From Prorocentrum cordatum (lineage: Eukaryota; Sar; Dinophyceae; Prorocentrales; Prorocentraceae), in contig CAUYUJ010003658.1 of NCBI GenBank assembly GCA_963575745.1, positions 386,001 through 450,000 on the forward strand: a stretch of 64,000 nt of DNA. Reading direction: 5' to 3'. The number at the start of each line of letters is the position of its first letter. Positions within the stretch are counted from its first letter, which is position 1. Below, in pieces: positions 59,731 through 64,000 of the stretch. Both the position numbers and the translations under genes were made by a program. The notes under the pieces were generated by a model. That model ran no database searches and was not told the DNA's origin. It worked only from the letters and a program-made list of their open reading frames with translations.

Positions 59731-60347
59731 GATGATGGTGATGGTGATGGTGATGGTGATGGTGATGATGATGATGATGATCATCATCATCATGGTGGTG
59801 GTGGTGATGATGGTGATGGTGACGATGATGATGATGCTGCTGATGATGAAGATGATGATGGTCTGATGATATTGGTGGTGGTGGTTGTGGTGATTGTGAT
59901 GATGATGAAGAAGATGATGCTGATGATGATGAAGAAGATGATGGTGATGGTGATGGTGATGATGATGATGATGATGATGCTGATGCTGATGGTGATGATG
60001 ATGACGATGACGATGGTGATGATGACGATGATGACGATGATGATGATGCTGATGTTATGATGATGATGGTGATGATGATGATGGTGATGGTGATGGTGAT
60101 GATGATGATGATGATGAAGATGATGGTGATGGTGATGGTGATGGTGATGATGATGATGATGATCATCATGGTGGTGGTGGTGATGATGGTGATGGTGACG
60201 ATGATGATGATGCTGCTGATGATGATGATGATGATGGTCTGATGATATTGGTGGTGGTGGTTGTGGTGATTGTGATGATGATGAAGAAGATGATGCTGAT
60301 GATGATGATGAATAAGATGATGGTGATGGTGATGGTGATGGTGATGG

Positions 60348-60381
<34 letters not shown>

Positions 60382-60435
60382 CATGATCATGATCATGATC
60401 ATGATCATGGTGGTGGTGGTGATGATGATTGTTTG
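59500..60435 (+). repeat. GAT array with a duplicated ~400-bp higher-order unit
   Basis: About 930 bp of GAT-rich sequence. A complex order of variants (GATGCTGATGTTATGATGAT, GATCATCATCATGGTGGTGG, GATGGTCTGATGATATTGGT, GTGGTTGTGGTGATTGTGAT, GAAGAAGATGATGCTGATG) appears twice: about 59640-59960 and 60050-60310. The second copy lacks parts of the internal GAT runs. (GATCAT)n at 60379-60408 closes the array. Confidence 0.9.
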
Positions 60436-60848
60436 TCCTCGAAGTCAGGACCAAACTGGAGGTTTTACCGGTTTGAAGAATGAATGTGGCCCGTCGCAGA
60501 GAGCCTGGGGTCTCGAGATGCCCCGCGCGGGGCCGCGTCTGGCGTGCGCTGGCACAGTGGGGCTGCGCTGCGCTGCCTCGGACGGTCGGGCGATCATGAC
60601 GGCTATCCGTGCAAGAATGCTGAGGCCTCATCTTCAGCGGCTGTGTCTTGAAACTGCTCATCAGTCGGGGCCTCCTCGAATTGACTAACATTGTCCTCGC
60701 CCTGCGCTGGCTGAGCCTGAGGCACACGTACAGAGGCCGCGGGAGCAGACGTGACTCTGACGGCGCTGCTGCTGGCAGGGAGGGGCTCACCGCGAACGAG
60801 TTTGACTGGCCTCACTGTTCTAGCGTCTCCAGCCAGTGAGCCACCTCC
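60436..60848. other. Unassigned spacer downstream of the minus-strand gene
   Basis: No repeat or gene recognised. It would hold the 3' flank of the coding region that ends at 60849 on the minus strand. A minus frame at 60603-60815 (LVRGEPLPASSSAVRVTSAP) is coding-like but short. Confidence 0.4.
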
Positions 60849-61729
60849 TCATCGAGCCATCCCGCTGGCGCCACTCCACGGTGGTGGACCGACTCCCCCT
60901 CCGACGCCAGCGGCCCGCTGGATGAGCGAGTGGCCTTCCCATGATGGGGCCCCGATCACGAGCTTCATCTTGTCGGTGTCGAAGCAGCTCTCCAGCCTGG
61001 TGAAGCTGATGACGAGCTGCAAGTCGTCCTTCGAAACCTCGACCTCTAGCTTCTCCTTGTCCGCGGGCTGCGCTTTCTCCAAGTACACGCCGATCTCCGT
61101 CTTCAGCTGGCCTTCGCTGTCGCACTTTGAAGCGCCTCGAGCGTGGCGAGACCTAATGACGGAGCTGGTGGCCCGATCTCCTTCAGCCTCTGCGTGTCCG
61201 TGGGATCGCTGCTCCTGCGCAGCTCGTCGAGCGTTGTCTTGTAGCCCTCGAGCTCGAGAGAGATGGCGTCGATGACGGGGTGCTTGCTGTTCAGCGTGTA
61301 CGTGTCGATGCTGATGTTGCTGTTGAGGCGGGCCTTGTGCGAGGCTTGCAGGAGCAACTTCAAGACCGAGCGCAGGAGGGACAGCAAGTTCTTGTCGTTG
61401 CTGCTCCATGCCTTCTCGCCGTGGTCCCCACGCGTCGCCCTGCGGCCGCCTCGCCGAGCCTTCCTGCGAGGCTCCCGCGCGCCCTCGGCCCCGCCCTCGT
61501 CCCCCGCGGGCGGCTGCGCTCCCACGGGGAGGGGCTGCGCTGCTCCGTCCGCTCGTGGCTGCGGTGGGCGGGCAAGGCGGGGCTTCGCAGTTGCTGGCGC
61601 TCCATCCTCTGGCCTGGATGCGCTCCCAGACGCTCCTGAGCCCCGTGAGGAGGCCAGGGGGATACGCCAGTCCGCTCTCGGCCGCTGGGGCGGTGCCCTC
61701 CCCGCCTCTTCTGCCTCCTTGTCCGGCAT
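60849..61729 (-). CDS. Unknown protein, helical core, one frameshift
   Basis: ATG at 61729-61727 (MPDKEAEEAGRAPPQRPRAD). Residues to about 135 are Pro/Ala/Arg/Gly-rich and likely disordered, ending RRATRGDHGEKAWSSNDKNL. A helical core follows: LLSLLRSVLKLLLQASHKAR, ISIDTYTLNSKHPVIDAISL and ELEGYKTTLDELRRSSDPTD. A frame change near 61125 leads to GQLKTEIGVYLEKAQPADKE, KLEVEVSKDDLQLVISFTRL and ESCFDTDKMKLVIGAPSWEG, ending at 60849. Disordered N terminus plus short helical core is a layout I recall in dinoflagellate element-associated proteins, but I cannot name a family or function. It is the only non-LINE coding call on the minus strand. No convincing SL relic lies just upstream. Confidence 0.55.
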
Positions 61730-62560
61730 GATCTGGAGACGGAAGTGGAGGCAGGATGGGAGTCGATGATGTTGCTGCTGATGCTGATGCTGATGTGGAT
61801 GCTTCTGTTGTTTGTGATGATAAGGACGCAAGACGAAACACGTGGGGCATGGATCATGCATTGATCTGGGTCCGGAGACCCAGGCCGAGAACAGAACACG
61901 GTGCTAGACGAGCAAGCCATACAACCTTTTGCGTAGCAAAGTGGGGTATACGGCGCTCGCCCCGCAGCCCGCCGCTTCTGTTGCAGTTGCGCCCTGACCC
62001 ATGACCCTACTTTTGCCCTTCCCATCATGTCGAGCATCCGTGGCGAGGCCGTTATCAAGAGAGCTTGAGTCGGACCTGAAGCTGGGGTGGAGCCTGAGCT
62101 GGGCTGGAGCTAGCAGCTAGGGCCAGAGCCGGGCTGGAGCTGGAGCTGTGCTCGAATTGGAGCTGGGGCTGGAGCTGAGCTGGAGCCTGAGCAGGGGAGT
62201 TAGTGGGGTTTCCGCCGCACGAAATGATCCAATCCAAGCGCTGAACAATCGGTTCTGGGCGCTCAGAATTAGTTTCGGGAGTAGTGATCTGGCATCTGGA
62301 TTCCAGATGCCAGATTCTGGAAGAGCGCTACACGTTGTACGGCTGTCTCCAGACATGCACTGAGTGAAGTTCTAAGAGCCCGAAGACGCGCCCAGCTGCA
62401 AGAGTTTCACGTGGATGCTCAAAATCAGGCCCACGATCGGCTGTTATCCGGGGTTGGGGGGGGCTTGAGCCGGCGGGTAATGGTAACGGCGGCCGCGACG
62501 TCCGCCCGCCAGGGTGCGTTCGCGCCATCGGCACATGAATTTCCTGCGCGCGCTGCAATC
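61730..62560. repeat. GCTGAT and GCTGGAGCTG short repeats
   Basis: 61765-61800 is GCTGATGCTGATG microsatellite. 62085-62200 is an imperfect GAGCTGGGGCTGGAGCTG repeat. 62283-62320 contains CATCTGGATTCCAGATG, a short palindrome. The remainder is unassigned. Confidence 0.6.
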
Positions 62561-62880
62561 CCTGCGCACGCGACAGTGCCAAATGCATTCGTGCAAGACA
62601 ACGCCGCCTGAGTGCACCACAGTGCTTCGGTACATCACAACAGCTGCGTGCACAACGCCACCACGTCGCCCATGTACGCCGCAACATCTGTATTCTGAAG
62701 CAGCCGTGTGCGCAACGGCGCTTGTGTACACCACGTTGCCTGCGTGTACCAGAGCGCTTGTGTATACCGCGGCGTCTGCGTGCACCACAGCAACCATGTG
62801 CACCACAGCGCCTGCGCACGCCACAATGCTTCCGTGCACAACAACGCCTATCTACAACAAAACGTGCCCACGGGCACATC
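62561..62880 (+). repeat. ~30-bp degenerate repeat (GTGCACCACAGCGCCTGCG)
   Basis: About ten decayed units of 28-32 bp: GCGTGCACCACAGC, GTGTACCAGAGCGCTTGTG, GTGCACAACAACGCC and similar. Thr/Cys-rich frames here are repeat translations. Confidence 0.8.
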
Positions 62881-64000
62881 TCATTAGCTTGCGAAGCCTT
62901 TTTTGTAGGGCCCGCCACAGACCGCGGAAACCCTCACCACGTCGCCCATGTACACCGCAGCACCTGGGGAGTTGTGTCGATGGCGCGCCAACTGCTGGGC
63001 TGGCACTCTGTGAAGTTTTGGCAAGACCATCCGTATCTTGCTTCGAACGAGACGGCCAAGAGGAGATGGCAAGATCTGGGAAGAGGGGGGACCTTCGGGA
63101 TCGAGGTGGGGAGGAGGGGGGCGGGAGGGAGTGGGGGAGTTGAACGGAGGTGGGTGTTTTTTTGGCATGGCACATGAGCAGGTAAAGGTGAACAGCCACA
63201 TCGTACCTCGGCGCGCCAGCACGCAACGAACATGTCACGAAATTCGGCCCGCAAGTGCGAGCGAACACTTACGAGGAGGACGAGGAGGAACGAGGGGGAG
63301 GACGAGGCGAAGGGGCAAGGGTGCTGTGCGGATAATCCCATATGGCCCAAACGGCCACTTATAACATCCCAATAACGCACAGCGCAATCCAGAGGGGAAG
63401 AGGAAGGAAAGGAGGAAGTGGAGGGGCAGAGGACGACGGAGAAGGGGGAGGATATGAGTAGGCGGTGGAACAGGCGGGAGGGGGTAGGATTATGTTATGC
63501 CACACATCAACTGCACTCTTGGAGTCGTTCGATGTCGCCTTGCCTTCGTCAGCGCCAATTGTAGCAGACGCGGGATAAAAAGGTTGCTCCGCCCAGACAT
63601 GGCTGCGAAATACCCTGGCGGCATTGCTTCCAGAGTTCCACCAGTAGGAAGAGCAGGGGAATAAAACATAGGGATGTAAACGTAAACCACATTCGTCTGC
63701 GCACTTCAATAGCCTGCAGGCGCCACAACAGGCAGGTGAGTACCGAAATATGCTTTTCAGCACCACGCCATGCCTGTGAATTCGGCGCCGCAACAGGTGG
63801 GGAACTTGCGAACGCCACAACACGTTTGTGAGCACCACATGCCTTTCAGCGCCACGCCATGCCTGTGGGCACAGCGCCATACCTGCTGAAAGGAGGGGGT
63901 CCGGCCCTCCACGCCCAAAAACGTACGATCGTTAGCGTTACCCGGGGGGGATTGGGCCTCGTTACCCGCCAGAGGAAAGCAACAACGCTCTCCAGTCTGG
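62881..64000. other. Unassigned end region with short coding-like island and CACCACGCCATGCCTGTG repeats
   Basis: At 62985-63075 a plus frame reads GWHSVKFWQDHPYLASNETA and KRRWQDL, protein-like but isolated. 63080-63150 and 63260-63320 are GGA/GAGG-rich, 63395-63470 likewise. 63700-63890 has four to five decayed copies of AGCGCCACGCCATGCCTGTG, related in wording to the 62561 repeat (CACCACA, GCGCC). No gene can be supported to the end of the window. Confidence 0.5.

Noticed and set aside
59500-60435. Very long His/Ile-rich frames on the minus strand and Met/Asp-rich frames on the plus strand over GAT repeats
   Set aside because: Direct translations of GAT/ATC microsatellite in each frame; also seen at 27590-28060. 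No unique coding sequence.
62463-62492. Reverse-complement leader relic upstream of the minus-strand gene at 60849-61729
   Set aside because: CTTGAGCC is followed by an unrelated insertion before AATGGTAACGG, and it lies over 700 bp from the ATG, unlike the 62-88-bp spacing elsewhere.
1-64000. tRNA, rRNA or spliceosomal RNA genes and telomeric repeats
   Set aside because: No A/B-box pair with cloverleaf potential, no rRNA core sequence and no (TTTAGGG)n run was recognised by eye. A covariance-model scan was not possible, so small RNA genes could have been missed.

Overview
The window is nuclear DNA of a dinoflagellate. The evidence is GC-rich, repeat-dominated sequence with no prokaryotic-style gene packing; several decayed non-LTR retrotransposons (LINEs); long GAT, GGA/CCT, GAC and GGC microsatellites, some of them inside introns; and sequences resembling the 22-nt dinoflagellate spliced leader (SL) just upstream of several coding regions. 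Such leader relics in genomic DNA are the known signature of trans-spliced mRNAs that were reverse transcribed and re-inserted. Genus and species cannot be read from the window. All family calls come from motifs recognised by eye; nothing was searched.

Layout. 0-1.7 kb: a reverse transcriptase (RT) relic (family L-C). 2.5-6.4 kb: a broken LINE of family L-A, copy 1. 7.8-12.8 kb: several copies of a non-coding element (R1) built of ~78-bp subrepeats and bounded by microsatellites, with further satellites. 13-14.9 kb: GGA and GGC low complexity. 15.7-21.2 kb, minus strand: a nearly full-length but frameshifted LINE (family L-B: zinc-finger ORF1, EEP endonuclease, RT, CCHC-like zinc finger, RNase H), with a ~102-bp satellite array (21.4-23.5 kb) directly upstream of its ORF1. 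24-27.6 kb: satellites and an inverted-repeat element. 28.2-29.3 kb: a small SL-marked gene. 29.5-31.5 kb: an inverted R1 copy and satellites. 31.5-35.6 kb: L-A copy 2 with ~700-bp tandem monomers before ORF1. 36-38 kb: satellites and two foldback elements.

38-52.6 kb is the gene-bearing part, all on the plus strand: a KH-like protein, a multi-exon protein resembling CACTA/Tnp2-type transposases, a zinc-ribbon protein, a C5-cytosine DNA methyltransferase with all the main motifs spread over several exons, and a two-domain protein with a lysine-rich tail. Four of these five are preceded by an SL-like sequence. Two introns could be placed precisely in this block and a third in the 28-kb gene; each gives GT-AG ends and restores the frame. 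The 1.3-kb methyltransferase intron is flanked by a 9-nt direct repeat and holds two long palindromes, which suggests intron gain after retroposition.

52.6-64 kb: satellites, three GTAA-capped hairpins, L-A copy 3 (54.5-56.7 kb), another monomer, a LINE tail, a ~1-kb GAT array with higher-order structure, a minus-strand coding region (60.8-61.7 kb) and short-period repeats to the end.

Many coding regions carry frameshifts. Some are real decay; some may be assembly errors in homopolymers. The working picture is a retroelement-rich locus where reverse transcription has both spread LINEs and re-inserted mRNAs, some of which later acquired low-complexity introns.
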